From Actinomycetaceae bacterium (lineage in GTDB: Bacteria > Actinomycetota > Actinomycetes > Actinomycetales > Actinomycetaceae): a stretch of DNA of 64,000 nucleotides. The DNA is taken from positions 432,935 through 496,934 of the forward strand of contig JAUNUK010000002.1 in NCBI GenBank assembly GCA_030538185.1, written 5' to 3'. Under the pieces are notes generated by a model. That model did not search any database and had not been told where the DNA came from. It worked only from the letters and a program-made list of their open reading frames with translations. Made by a program: the position numbers and the translations under genes. Shown here in pieces: positions 35,090-44,753 of this stretch. Each line of letters begins with the position of its first letter. The stretch's first letter is position 1.

Positions 35090-35098
35090 CCCCCCCCC
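35090..35098. repeat. Nine-C homopolymer tract upstream of the MFS gene
   Basis: C9 at 35090-35098, 58 bp before the MFS GTG, followed by TGACA. The G9 tract near fic, read in the sense of its gene, is likewise C9 followed by TGATA at a similar distance. Candidate slippage site. Confidence 0.6.
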
Positions 35099-35156
35099 TG
35101 ACATTCGCTTATATTTAGCTTTAGCGCGTGTTTTCGATTATTGGTAACGTGTTGCG

Positions 35157-36494
35157 GTGCGTTCGTTTTATAACCTTTTACTCAATACTGCCCTAGCAAA
35201 TCTGACGGTTAATTTCTTTTGGTTTTCCTACACTTTTTGGCTCTACCTTGAAACGCGTTCGGTGCTGGTGACCGCGATCCTCGCGGGTAGTTACTTTGCG
35301 CTTATGGCCATTATGGGGGTGCCTTTTGGGATCCTGGTCGACAAGGTGCGAAAAAAGAACGCTATGTTGGGGGCCGCTATAGCCACAACGATATTCTTTG
35401 CCCTGGCCTTTGTGTTTTTCCTTGCAACCCCCACACCTCATGTCACGCACATAGGAAGCATTGGGTTTTGGGTGTTCTTCGCATTGCTGCTCGCTGGGTC
35501 CATCGTTGAAAACATTCGTTCTTTGGCGCTTTCCACCTGCGTGACCTTGATGATCCCCGACACAGGCAAGCGTCGCGCCCAGGCTAACGGCATGGTCGGC
35601 ATGGTCAACGGCATTGCCTTCGCCATAACTTCCGCCTTCTCTGGCCTGGCGGTAGGGTTCCTGGGTTTCGATACAGTATTGCTTTTATCGGTTGTATTGA
35701 CCCTTATTTCCTTGGGGCACCTGGTCACGGTACGCATCCCTGAAAAGAAAATCGCACCTGCCCAAGGGGTTCCGCAAAAAGCCAATATCCGACAGGCCTG
35801 GGCTGTGGTCATTGGTGTCCCAGGATTATTGGCGCTAATCTTTTTCTCCACATTCAACAACCTGCTATCGGGTGTGTTTAGCGCATTGCTTGACCCCTAC
35901 GGCCTGGAACTCATGGACGTCAAAGTCTGGGGTCTGGTCTATGCCATAGCGTCTTTCGGTTTCCTTATCGGTTCTGCCGCTGTTGCCCGCTGGGGGCTGG
36001 GCACAAACCCCTTACGCATGTTGCTTGTGGTCGGCGTCTTCATGTGGCTGGTTTCAATCCTCTTCACCCTGCGTGAGTCCATTCCCATGTTGGTTGGCGG
36101 AATTATCGTGTTTATGGCCTTGGGCCCCGTAATGGAGGCCGCAGAACAAACCATTTTGCAACGCGTTGTGCCCTTCGAAAAGCAAGGCCGTGTCTTCGGC
36201 TTCGCCCAAGCAGTAGAAATCTCTGCCATGCCCATCACGTCCTTAGGGATAGGCCCTATCGCCGAGTATTTCTTCATTCCCTACATGGAATCAGTTTCAG
36301 GCCAAGAAACCTGGGGCTGGATGCTGGGGGAAGGAACAGCGCGCGGCATTGCCCTTGTGTTTATCAGCTTTTCTACGGTGGGCTTAGTGGTAAACCTGGT
36401 GGCTTTCCTGACCCCGCAATACAGGCTACTTTCCAAGACCTATCTAGAAACCTCGCCGACCACCACAGTATTTCCCGAGGACGAAGGCGCTTAA
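35157..36494 (+). CDS. MFS transporter
   Basis: 445 aa with 12 hydrophobic helices. The loop after helix 2 reads GILVDKVRKKNAM, the major facilitator motif A region, and the second half repeats a weaker version. It resembles drug or macrolide efflux MFS proteins (MefA-like), but substrate cannot be assigned. GTG start at 35157, with a poor ribosome-binding site. The last four bases overlap the convergent GH13 gene. It has an unusual C9 tract in its promoter region. Confidence 0.85.
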   Translation: MRSFYNLLLNTALANLTVNFFWFSYTFWLYLETRSVLVTAILAGSYFALMAIMGVPFGILVDKVRKKNAMLGAAIATTIFFALAFVFFLATPTPHVTHIGSIGFWVFFALLLAGSIVENIRSLALSTCVTLMIPDTGKRRAQANGMVGMVNGIAFAITSAFSGLAVGFLGFDTVLLLSVVLTLISLGHLVTVRIPEKKIAPAQGVPQKANIRQAWAVVIGVPGLLALIFFSTFNNLLSGVFSALLDPYGLELMDVKVWGLVYAIASFGFLIGSAAVARWGLGTNPLRMLLVVGVFMWLVSILFTLRESIPMLVGGIIVFMALGPVMEAAEQTILQRVVPFEKQGRVFGFAQAVEISAMPITSLGIGPIAEYFFIPYMESVSGQETWGWMLGEGTARGIALVFISFSTVGLVVNLVAFLTPQYRLLSKTYLETSPTTTVFPEDEGA

Positions 36495-37870
36495 ATCCGT
36501 GTGTTTTCCAAGATCATCCAGCTGTGAGCGGACATGTCTATGCGGCTGAGGTTATCTAGGACTTCTCCTGCACCCTCACCGGCCAGGATTTTCACTAGGT
36601 TTTCCGTCGAACCGTAGGCGACAAACGAGGCTTCCTCGCCAATGTTCAAGGCCAGCATTATTTTCCGAGGGCGAAGGCCGTCCTCGGTCTGGCGTTCTTG
36701 CAAAACCAGCAGCAGTTGTTCGTTGCTCACTTGCTCTACGCGGCATACCGCATCCCACAGCCAAGGACGCTGACGACGAAAAGCGATCAGGTCCTTGTAT
36801 AACCGCAAGATCTCCAAGGATTCGCCCTCGGCAATGAAATCGGAAGGGGAGGCGGGAAAGGCTGGACGCACCGCGTCATCCCCGCCGGGGCGTTCCTCTT
36901 TGACCCCGCGTAAAGCGAACTCGTCTCCGTAGTAAATGGAAGGTGTGCCGGGAAGCAGCAGCAACAAAGCAGTGGCATGCGGAAGATTTTCAAAGGGTAC
37001 CTGTGAGGCGATGCGCGTCACGTCGTGGTTGGAAATGAAGGTTTGCGGCACAAAAGATTGGGTAAAGACTTCATGCCTGCCCAGAGTCCACTCCAGCTCA
37101 AAGAAGTTCAAGTTTTCAATCGATGACCAGATCGCCTTCCACAGTTCATATTCTGTAAGGGAGTCCATGTGTGAACGTTGCACAATGTCGACATAGTCGC
37201 CGTGGATGACCTCACCGAATACGTAGACGTCTGGGAAGTCGCGGCGCAGGCCAGGCAGGATACCTGCCCAAAAATCAGGGTCGACCGCATAGGCGGCATC
37301 TAAACGCCAAGCATCCACGCCTTGAGCGCACCAAAAACGCATGACCTCATCGACCAAATTACGCACGTCCGTGGAGGTGTGGTTCAACTCCGGCAGTTGC
37401 CAATGCCCCTCAAACATATTGTATTTAGGCAGGTCACCGGGCTTCCACTCGTCCCAATACAGGGTGAACATGCCAGCTGTGGGTGAGTCAGGCCCCTCGT
37501 TGCGCAGGGCCTGGAAGGCAGGAAACTCGTAGCCCACGTGGTTGAAAACCCCATCCAAACAGATTTTCAGGCCGCGGGCGTGAACTTGGTCTATCAGGGT
37601 CGCAAAGTCATTGTTTGTGCCCAGACGTGGGTCAATACGGAAATAGTCAATCGTGTCGTAGCCGTGAGAGCTTGCATGAAAAACAGGCCCTAGCAGCACT
37701 CCGGTTGCCCCCAGGTCCACTGCGTGATCCAGCCAGCCCACCAGCCGTAACAAAGGTGCCTGCCCGGCATGTGTAGCAGCAGGGTTAGCATCCAGGTCAT
37801 TGCCTAGAACCCCGCAAAACCCCAAAGGGTAAACATGCCACCAAACATCTGTGCTGGTACCAGGATTCAC
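36491..37870 (-). CDS. Alpha-amylase family glycoside hydrolase (GH13)
   Basis: 459 aa, no signal peptide, so cytoplasmic. GH13 regions: DGVFNHVG (region I), DAWRLDAAYAVD (region II, nucleophile Asp), FGEVIHGD (region III, acid/base Glu) and FISNHDVTR (region IV, Asp). Barrel plus short C-terminal beta domain. Likely acts on maltodextrins or related alpha-glucans; exact specificity unclear. Two motif copies lie inside; the one at 36665 is followed by CCGTCCTCGG, giving an imperfect inverted pair (36665-36687). Confidence 0.9.
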   Translation of the reverse strand: MNPGTSTDVWWHVYPLGFCGVLGNDLDANPAATHAGQAPLLRLVGWLDHAVDLGATGVLLGPVFHASSHGYDTIDYFRIDPRLGTNNDFATLIDQVHARGLKICLDGVFNHVGYEFPAFQALRNEGPDSPTAGMFTLYWDEWKPGDLPKYNMFEGHWQLPELNHTSTDVRNLVDEVMRFWCAQGVDAWRLDAAYAVDPDFWAGILPGLRRDFPDVYVFGEVIHGDYVDIVQRSHMDSLTEYELWKAIWSSIENLNFFELEWTLGRHEVFTQSFVPQTFISNHDVTRIASQVPFENLPHATALLLLLPGTPSIYYGDEFALRGVKEERPGGDDAVRPAFPASPSDFIAEGESLEILRLYKDLIAFRRQRPWLWDAVCRVEQVSNEQLLLVLQERQTEDGLRPRKIMLALNIGEEASFVAYGSTENLVKILAGEGAGEVLDNLSRIDMSAHSWMILENTRI

Positions 37871-37892
37871 GCTTTCCTTTCCGTCTGTAAAT

Positions 37893-38537
37893 CTAGAACG
37901 TCACCGAGCCAGTGGTGGCATCGACCTTTACAGTGAGGGAGTTTTCGGCGTCAGTTAGGACTATTTGCCAATACAGGTCGCCGCTTGTGGTCACCAAGGT
38001 GGCCGACTTGACGCTACCAGAGGAAGCTTCAAGAGCCGCTGTGATAGCGGCTGTGATGGTGATGCTGGCTTTGGATAGGTCTTGAATGGTGCGCATAGAG
38101 GCAGGTGTGGGCGGCTGCGCTGAGGCATCTTGGCCTGGAGCGGTAACCTGTACCCGAATTTGGTTTGAGGCGGAAATGACTGTGACAACCCACGAGTTTG
38201 TTGCGGATTCAAAGGCCATGGCTAAGGCCCTTCCGCGTGCGGTTTCCTCCGCGAGTGCAATGGCCTTGAAGGTGCGTTCACTACCCTCAAGCCCCACGGT
38301 CCCGTTTTGGCTTGCCCCATTTTCCGAGGGCGCGACGACAAGGTCTGGTGGCTTGCCGTCCCCTGGGTACGGTGTCATCAAGCCGTCATCGATGCTGGGG
38401 GTGATGACAGGCGAGCTTGTTTGGGTGTTGACCGTCGTAGTAGGCGTTTGTGTGGGAGGAGAGCTGCCCTCAACTGAACAGGCCGCCAAGAGTAGGCATA
38501 CACACGCCGTTAGCGGCGTAGAGTACCCCTTATACAT
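37893..38537 (-). CDS. PepSY-domain lipoprotein
   Basis: 214 aa. Lipobox LLAAC at about residues 16-20, then a Thr/Pro/Ser-rich linker, then two PepSY-like units (KAIALAEETARGRALAMAFE and SKASITITAAITAALEASSG), each followed by the typical WVVTVISASNQIRVQV or WQIVLTDAENSLTVKV strands. PepSY proteins bind or inhibit extracellular enzymes and sometimes metals. A 13-bp motif variant lies at 38320-38332. Divergent from the SQR-like gene by 128 bp. Confidence 0.82.
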   Translation of the reverse strand: MYKGYSTPLTACVCLLLAACSVEGSSPPTQTPTTTVNTQTSSPVITPSIDDGLMTPYPGDGKPPDLVVAPSENGASQNGTVGLEGSERTFKAIALAEETARGRALAMAFESATNSWVVTVISASNQIRVQVTAPGQDASAQPPTPASMRTIQDLSKASITITAAITAALEASSGSVKSATLVTTSGDLYWQIVLTDAENSLTVKVDATTGSVTF

Positions 38538-38590
38538 ATAACCATTGTGACACTTTTCTCATGATCGCATGTGTAGGACTTTATTCTTAG

Positions 38591-38605
38591 AACCCCCAGG
38601 GGTAT
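38591..38605 (+). promoter_or_regulatory. Candidate CsoR/CstR-type operator before the SQR-like gene
   Basis: AACCCCCAGGGGTAT reads ATACCCCTGGGGGTT on the other strand, a near-palindrome of C4/G4 tracts flanked by T-A, the pattern bound by CsoR-family sensors (CstR senses persulfide and controls SQR genes in firmicutes). It lies 61 bp before the flavoprotein start. No CsoR gene lies in the window. Confidence 0.4.
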
Positions 38606-38665
38606 TGTTGGGGGACCTCACAAAGATCGTGAGACGAAGACACAAGACCGATGGGAATAACATAA

Positions 38666-40126
38666 ATGGCCAGGATTGTGGTTCTAGGGGCTGGGGTTTC
38701 CGGACATACTGCAGCGATGCATTTACGAAGAAGTTTGAGCAAATCGCAGCACGAAGTGATCGTCATTTCACCCTCGCAAGAGTGGAACTGGATACCCTCA
38801 AATGTGTGGGTAGGTACAGGGAAGATGGAGCGCGAAAAAGTTGTGTTCCCGCTGGTGCCAATCTATAGACGTTTGGGCATTGTCTTTCACCAAGCATTGG
38901 CGACCACCTTGTACCCTGAAGGTGTGGATGGGGACACTCGCCCGCATGTCGAGTTCCTGTACACCTCCGATCAGGACAAGGGCAAAGTTGCTCGTATCCC
39001 TTACGACTTCCTGATTAATTGCACAGGACCGAAACTCAATTTTAGTGCCACCCCGGGCCTGGGCCCTGACGTTGGACACTCGTATTCGGTGTGTACTTCC
39101 AGGCACGCAGAAGAAGCGGGCCAGGTTTTCTTGAACCTGATCGAGGAAATGAAGGCAGGTGCCAAAAAACGAATCGTGGTTGGTACAGGACATGGAACCT
39201 GCACCTGCCAAGGGGCAGCCTTTGAGTACTGTTTCAACGTCGAAAATGACTTGACCCAGGCAGGTGTGCGCGATCAAGCAGAGGTCATCTACCTGACGAA
39301 TGAGGAAAAACTGGGTGATTTCGGTGTGGGGGGCATGGAGTTCAAACAAACTGGATATGCAACCAACTCACAGATGTGGACAGAATCGATCTTCAAAGAA
39401 CGTGGCGTGAAGTCCATTACCGGCGCTGCGGTCAAGGAAGTGCGAGCCGGTGAACTCACCTTTGAAAACCTGGACGGTGAAGAGCATAATCTGCGTTTTG
39501 ACTACGCCATGTTGTTGCCGCCCTTCTCAGGGGTTGGCTTGGCTGCCAAGAACGCTCAAGGTGAGGACATTACGGACACCATTTTTGCGCCCTCGGGCTT
39601 CATGAAAGTGGATGCTGACTACTCGCCTAAGCCCTATGAGGAATGGCGTGCAGCCGACTGGCCAGAAACCTACCAATCCCCGGCATATCCCAACCTCTTT
39701 GCAGCGGGTATTGCTTTCGCGCCACCGCATGCCATCTCCAAACCGCATAAGACCAAGAACGGCACCATGATTGCACCGGCTCCACCGCGTACAGGCATGC
39801 CTTCAGGCACCATCGGTAAAGAGGTCGCCATGTCGATTGTGGATCTTTTGAAAGACCCGAATGCCAAACTACGCAAGGCTTCACTTGGGGTTTTGGGTGC
39901 CGCCTGTGTGGCCTCGACCGGGACAGGCTTAACCCAAGGCACAGCGGCCGCCATGGTTATGTACCCAATCGTTCCCGACACGACCGTTTATCCCGATGGC
40001 GGGCGTAATGCGAAGCACACCAGGGGGGAAATTGGCTTATTCGGGCACTGGACGAAGCTAATGCTGCACTTTATGTTTATTTACAAGGCAAAGGCCCTGC
40101 CGTTTTGGTGGCTGATCCCAGAGTGA
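38666..40126 (+). CDS. Sulfide:quinone oxidoreductase-like flavoprotein
   Basis: 486 aa. FAD-binding VVLGAGVSGHTAAMHL at the N terminus, WNWIPSNVWVGTGKM next, and Cys residues in INCTGPK and TGHGTCTCQGAAFEYC, matching the SQR branch of the two-dinucleotide-binding flavoproteins. The C-terminal end (HWTKLMLHFMFIYKAKALPFWWLIPE, partly) is the amphipathic anchor expected of peripheral membrane SQR. It would oxidise sulfide and reduce menaquinone. Followed 42 bp later by a small gene, forming a unit. Confidence 0.82.
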   Translation: MARIVVLGAGVSGHTAAMHLRRSLSKSQHEVIVISPSQEWNWIPSNVWVGTGKMEREKVVFPLVPIYRRLGIVFHQALATTLYPEGVDGDTRPHVEFLYTSDQDKGKVARIPYDFLINCTGPKLNFSATPGLGPDVGHSYSVCTSRHAEEAGQVFLNLIEEMKAGAKKRIVVGTGHGTCTCQGAAFEYCFNVENDLTQAGVRDQAEVIYLTNEEKLGDFGVGGMEFKQTGYATNSQMWTESIFKERGVKSITGAAVKEVRAGELTFENLDGEEHNLRFDYAMLLPPFSGVGLAAKNAQGEDITDTIFAPSGFMKVDADYSPKPYEEWRAADWPETYQSPAYPNLFAAGIAFAPPHAISKPHKTKNGTMIAPAPPRTGMPSGTIGKEVAMSIVDLLKDPNAKLRKASLGVLGAACVASTGTGLTQGTAAAMVMYPIVPDTTVYPDGGRNAKHTRGEIGLFGHWTKLMLHFMFIYKAKALPFWWLIPE

Positions 40127-40168
40127 TCCGCTAACACCAGCCACATTAATCGACATCAAAGGACCAAA

Positions 40169-40354
40169 ATGAGTGACATGACACCAGAGGCCTTGAGCCC
40201 ACAAACAGCAGAGAGAATCGCGCGGGCACCCATGCCGACGCAAGGCACCTTGCGCAGACGGAAAAATATCCTTTTCCAGTTGCCTAAGTTTGCTCTGTTC
40301 AACTTCAGGATTCTTCAGATTGTGACGATGATTAAGTTGTCACACAAAAAATAG
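40169..40354 (+). CDS. Small basic protein downstream of the SQR-like gene
   Basis: 61 aa with AAAGGA before ATG 40169. N-terminal half is polar (PTQGTLRRRKN) and the C-terminal half hydrophobic/basic (FALFNFRILQIVTMIKLSH). It seems a genuine small protein because of the ribosome-binding site and spacing. It may help anchor or assemble the SQR-like enzyme, but that is inference. The next 138 bp to the surface-protein start show no gene. Confidence 0.6.
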   Translation: MSDMTPEALSPQTAERIARAPMPTQGTLRRRKNILFQLPKFALFNFRILQIVTMIKLSHKK

Positions 40355-40492
40355 CGAGTATCGCTGTGATGGCGCCGAATCAATGTTTCCATAAAAAATA
40401 CTGGGAGTTTCATCTCATAACTCTGTGACCATTGCCGATAGATCTGTAGAGTCCACGGAACAGGGCTCAGGGTCTGTTGGCTGGAGGCTGAT

Positions 40493-43400
40493 ATGAGACG
40501 AAAGATTCGGCGCCCATCAACGCGACGGTCATATGTCGCGGCGATCACGGTAGCGGGTGTAGTAGCCATTGGTGCAGGGATTGGGATGGCATTGGCCAGC
40601 CCTGGAGACACTGGCACACCCGAGGACCAACTCACACTCCTTATCACCCAGTCCACGGGCGCAGCGCCTTTTGACGACACCAGTTTCAGGCCCTCTTCAG
40701 GCAAAGACGCAGGCTTGGATGCGGACTCAACAAATGACATTGTGCGCATCAATGACACAGTCACTTACCTGGCGACTGTCAACAATGTCGACGCCGTACA
40801 GAACCTGACCTTGACCTTCACTGTGCCCAAGGGGCAAGAAATCACCACCCTGCCGACTGACTGTGGCGAGGGCTCGTCTCTCCTTCCCGAAACGATTGCT
40901 GCCCCCAGTGCCAAGGACACGGCCTCCCAGGCAGCCTGGGCCGCTGCCTTTGAGAACCTAGAATCCCAGGTCGTCACCTGCAATATGGGCGACCTGCCAG
41001 CCAAATCTGTGCGCGACCTGTCCTTCACCGCCAGGGTCCGCCCCGAGGTCCCCAACGGCACCGTCATGGAAATGACAGACGCCAAGGCCGTGGCCACCCT
41101 GGTTTCTACAGACAAAACAATTTCCGAGGGCGAAAAAACAGAAACTCCGGAACAAAAAGATCCTGCTGAAACACCGGCTGAAGGCACCAAGGACTCACAA
41201 GAACCCAAGTCCTCCAAGATGCCTGAAGTCGTGTCGGAAAAGAACCAAGAGCTTGACGCCACGCCAAGTACGCAGCCGTCCTCGGCAATCCAGGAAGAAG
41301 CTGTGGTTGAGGTGCCTGCCCAGGTGGATAAGAAACCAGCCGTGGTAAGCAACCCGGCGCCATCTTCAATCCCCTCGCAACCCGCCGACAAGGTTGAGCC
41401 TGCCAAGCCGGCTGAACCTGTTGAGCCTGCCAAGGCGAATGACCCTACCGTGCCTCAAGAACCTGCTAAGCCTGCTGAAGGTGGCGAAGCTGTAGAGCCT
41501 GCGAAAGCTGATGAATCTGCTGAGCCTGTCGAAGATGCCGAGCCTGTCGAATCTGGCAAGCCTGCGGGACCCGCTGTGTCTGCTGGGGGGACGGTGGAGG
41601 CCCTTGCCCCGGAAATCTCTCAGGTGGCAACCGCTGCCCCCTCCTTGGGGTTCTCACTCAATGCAGTGAACCCGGTGCCCAATAAGGCCTTCATCAAAGA
41701 GCTCAACCGCCAACAGGCCTGTGTGCAGGGCGGCAACTACTCCACGGGAGAGCAGTGCTATTACACAGGTATCCCTGTTGCTGTTGTGTTGCCCAAGGCA
41801 TCCGTGGGCATTGCCCCGCCGATTGGCCCCATCTCTTTCGACGTTGACCTGAGTTTGAAGACTTTGCTCGGTGTAGAGACCGGCGAGTACGCACAAGCCA
41901 ATGCCGACTTCATCAACTGTTTTGGCCGCGGGACCAAAACGAATGACAACCCCGGGGGCCTCATAAATGACAAGAAGGCGGATGCGACTGCTGCTTTCTC
42001 GGTGCGCGACACGGGTACTGTTACTTGTTCCATGAAGGAAGACGGCAAGGTGAACATCAAGTTCACAGACCTAGATTCCTCGGCCTACACCTTCCCGCAG
42101 AACTCTGACTGGACGACCGATATTAAGCTCGACCCGAATAAGGCAGCTATTGCGGTGACCCGCCTCAACTTCGAGATTCCATTGAAGGGTGTTTTGGCCT
42201 CCAAGCGCGCCACGTCCGTTGCCACCGGCACCAATGTCGAAACCACTGTGCTGTCCAGCAACTTCAAGGTTGACGGCGAAGATGTTGAAAACGCGACTCC
42301 TTTGGACGGTGAACGCAGCTTCGTTCTCTCTCGTTCTCAATGGTCCAAGCTGTCTACCTTCATCTCGGGCATGCATGGGGATCTGCTCAACACCGCTGCG
42401 AAAGAGTTTTCACCCTACTATCCGGCCTGGGAAGGCACAGCGGGGATGACCGGCATACACATGGGTGATGGAGTCGTTGTGCCCGGTGAAAAATTTGTAG
42501 CCGTGCAGTACCTAGAAGGCTATGCCCAAGATGAAGATGGGGGCCTATCAGCCCTGATGTGTACGTCTTTTGACAACACAAAGGCCACGTTTGTGGAAGG
42601 GCAGTTCAATACCGCGAAGGGCTCGGGTCCACAGATGTCCAGGCCTTCGGGCGGGGCGGGTGTCTGGTTCGCCGGAGCGTACTGGAACCAACAGAGCATA
42701 ACGGCTGGGTCGCCTGCGACCATTGCGGCAAAGCCTAAGAACTACGCCTCGGCAGCCGTTGAGGAAGTAATCAAGACCCTAGAGGTGGAGTACTCTGGCG
42801 GTGTTGGATCGGCTGCGAACTCTGATTGCCGCAGCGGCCAATGGTATAGCAACCCAGGCGACGTTCCTGGTGGGGTTTCTCGCGTGCGCGTATTCACCCA
42901 GACGAATAACTTCTTTACGAATATGCGAGGCGCCAAGGTTTTCTTGAGCCCCAACGAGCAGTTGACTTACGCGATAGCCTTGCAGGCCAATGATACGAAT
43001 CAGCCTGGGGACACGATCCCCATGTGGACCTCGGGTGCGACCACCGTGGGCAATAATTTCACGAAAGAGGACTTGTTGAAGTCCGACAACTGGAAGCTGT
43101 CTGCCTACAACCCCACGTCTCATGTGTATGCAATGACAGGCGCGGATGGCCTAGGCGACCGCGTCACCACGACGGGCGTTGAGGCACGTGTGCTCAAAGA
43201 GGTGCAAACCCCAGATGCTAAGGCCTTCAACCGCACCCACAAGTGGGTTCCATACCAGCGGAAATGGGCAGTGCCCGACACAGGTAAGGTGCCAACCTAC
43301 AACGTCGCTTCGACTCTGGCGTTTAGAATCACGCCTTCCTTGGTGACCTTGGACGGTGTGACACCACCTGAAAATCAGCCTTTGGTGGTTGAAGACTGTC

Positions 43401-44749
43401 TGCCTGCAGATTTGCTTTACCAAGGCACAACCAGCGCGCCGGAAGGCACGGTGTCGCCTGCCGAAGCGCTGCCCAGAAGTCCTGCAGGTGCGGGTATCAC
43501 CTGTGGTCCAGAGGAAAGCTACCTGAAGTGGGAGCTTGCACCCCAACAGGTCGCTCAGCCCACAGGGTATTTGGCGAGAGGGCAAGCCTCACTGGGTGAC
43601 TACTATCAGTCGGCTTTCAACAGCTACATCGCCCCCATCGAATACACAGTTAAGATTTCCGAGGGCGCCATGCCCGGCATGATTATCAACACGGCCCAGA
43701 TCTCTACGCCTCTAGATGTCTCCATTCCGGTGCAGCGTCAATCCAAGGCCGCCTTGAACCTCGCCGAACACGATGCCATCAAGATCTCCATGACACCCTG
43801 GGCCGAGGAAATCACTGCCGAAACACAGGCACCTGCCCTGGTGTGGGACGTCAAGGTTTCACGCTTCATGGCTGGACGCACTTTCAGTGGACTGGACGTC
43901 ATTACTGCATTGCCCAAACAGTCGAAGGCTGCTGACGGCGTGAGCCTTGGAAAGGCCTGGGCCGATTTCCATTCCGCCAAGGTCACGGCTCCTGAAGACG
44001 GGACTGGAGTAGAGATTTTGTACTCGGGGGATAAAGTCATTGAGTTGAACCCCAAGGACTCTGCTAACTCCAAGAACGGGGCGAAAACCTGGTGTGATGC
44101 TCCCGTGGGTGGCAAGGTCATCTACGGAAGTGGTACGTGTCCACAATCTTTGTCCGAGGTTACGGGCCTGAGGTTCCTGCGTGCCGAGGGTCTGAAATAC
44201 GGAGAAGATATCGGTCTTCAGATTGCCATGAACGCCTATGAGGGTGAGGCAGGCGACTTCTTCACGCACACAGCCAGGGCTGCTGTTAGTGAACAAACCC
44301 TTGCGACACGTTCGGTCAGGGCAGACGTACGTTTGAAGGCACCTTTGGGGAAGCCTGGGGAAGACCCGACACCGACGCCCGACCCCGTGGTTCCCGATAC
44401 CCCGGGTAATCCGATTGACCCAGCACCTACCCCGGTCCCACCGAATCCGGTGAATCCTGGAACGCCGAGTGTGCCAGCAGTGCCGCCTGTGGCACCCTCA
44501 GTGGTTGAGGCCCCCTTCAGCCCAGGGATGCAAAACCCGGCAGCAGCCCCGCCTGTGGCTGGCATCCAGGCTGAAAACCCGACCATTGTGGGCAATGTGC
44601 ATCCCAACACGGTTGCAGCGCCAAACCTGGCCCGTACAGGTTCAATTGCGCAGAACGCTGGTGTTGCGGGTATCGCAGCAATGGTATTGGCTGGCGCGTT
44701 GACCTGGTTGTCTCTTGTTCACAGGAGACGTTCGGACAAGAAGGGCTAG
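40493..44749 (+). CDS. Large sortase-anchored surface protein
   Basis: 1418 aa. Basic N terminus with a hydrophobic stretch (VAAITVAGVVAIGAGIGMAL) as signal. Residues about 200-370 are a long Pro/Glu/Ala/Lys-rich stalk (EPAKPAEPVEPAK repeated irregularly). Next come several hundred residues of beta-rich adhesin-like modules with DUF11/SpaA-like features such as YTVKISEGAMPGMIINTAQI. A Pro-rich wall spanner (PTPTPDPVVPDTPGNPIDP) leads to LARTG, a hydrophobic helix and RRRSDKK, i.e. a variant LPxTG sorting signal of the LAxTG kind. Probable adhesin. Ends 4 bp from thrC. Confidence 0.85.
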   Translation: MRRKIRRPSTRRSYVAAITVAGVVAIGAGIGMALASPGDTGTPEDQLTLLITQSTGAAPFDDTSFRPSSGKDAGLDADSTNDIVRINDTVTYLATVNNVDAVQNLTLTFTVPKGQEITTLPTDCGEGSSLLPETIAAPSAKDTASQAAWAAAFENLESQVVTCNMGDLPAKSVRDLSFTARVRPEVPNGTVMEMTDAKAVATLVSTDKTISEGEKTETPEQKDPAETPAEGTKDSQEPKSSKMPEVVSEKNQELDATPSTQPSSAIQEEAVVEVPAQVDKKPAVVSNPAPSSIPSQPADKVEPAKPAEPVEPAKANDPTVPQEPAKPAEGGEAVEPAKADESAEPVEDAEPVESGKPAGPAVSAGGTVEALAPEISQVATAAPSLGFSLNAVNPVPNKAFIKELNRQQACVQGGNYSTGEQCYYTGIPVAVVLPKASVGIAPPIGPISFDVDLSLKTLLGVETGEYAQANADFINCFGRGTKTNDNPGGLINDKKADATAAFSVRDTGTVTCSMKEDGKVNIKFTDLDSSAYTFPQNSDWTTDIKLDPNKAAIAVTRLNFEIPLKGVLASKRATSVATGTNVETTVLSSNFKVDGEDVENATPLDGERSFVLSRSQWSKLSTFISGMHGDLLNTAAKEFSPYYPAWEGTAGMTGIHMGDGVVVPGEKFVAVQYLEGYAQDEDGGLSALMCTSFDNTKATFVEGQFNTAKGSGPQMSRPSGGAGVWFAGAYWNQQSITAGSPATIAAKPKNYASAAVEEVIKTLEVEYSGGVGSAANSDCRSGQWYSNPGDVPGGVSRVRVFTQTNNFFTNMRGAKVFLSPNEQLTYAIALQANDTNQPGDTIPMWTSGATTVGNNFTKEDLLKSDNWKLSAYNPTSHVYAMTGADGLGDRVTTTGVEARVLKEVQTPDAKAFNRTHKWVPYQRKWAVPDTGKVPTYNVASTLAFRITPSLVTLDGVTPPENQPLVVEDCLPADLLYQGTTSAPEGTVSPAEALPRSPAGAGITCGPEESYLKWELAPQQVAQPTGYLARGQASLGDYYQSAFNSYIAPIEYTVKISEGAMPGMIINTAQISTPLDVSIPVQRQSKAALNLAEHDAIKISMTPWAEEITAETQAPALVWDVKVSRFMAGRTFSGLDVITALPKQSKAADGVSLGKAWADFHSAKVTAPEDGTGVEILYSGDKVIELNPKDSANSKNGAKTWCDAPVGGKVIYGSGTCPQSLSEVTGLRFLRAEGLKYGEDIGLQIAMNAYEGEAGDFFTHTARAAVSEQTLATRSVRADVRLKAPLGKPGEDPTPTPDPVVPDTPGNPIDPAPTPVPPNPVNPGTPSVPAVPPVAPSVVEAPFSPGMQNPAAAPPVAGIQAENPTIVGNVHPNTVAAPNLARTGSIAQNAGVAGIAAMVLAGALTWLSLVHRRRSDKKG

Positions 44750-44753
44750 GAAA

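Noticed and set aside
41340..41580. A CRISPR-like or tandem DNA repeat in the surface-protein gene
   Set aside because: It is irregular Pro/Glu/Ala/Lys coding repetition with an open frame, not equal repeats and spacers.
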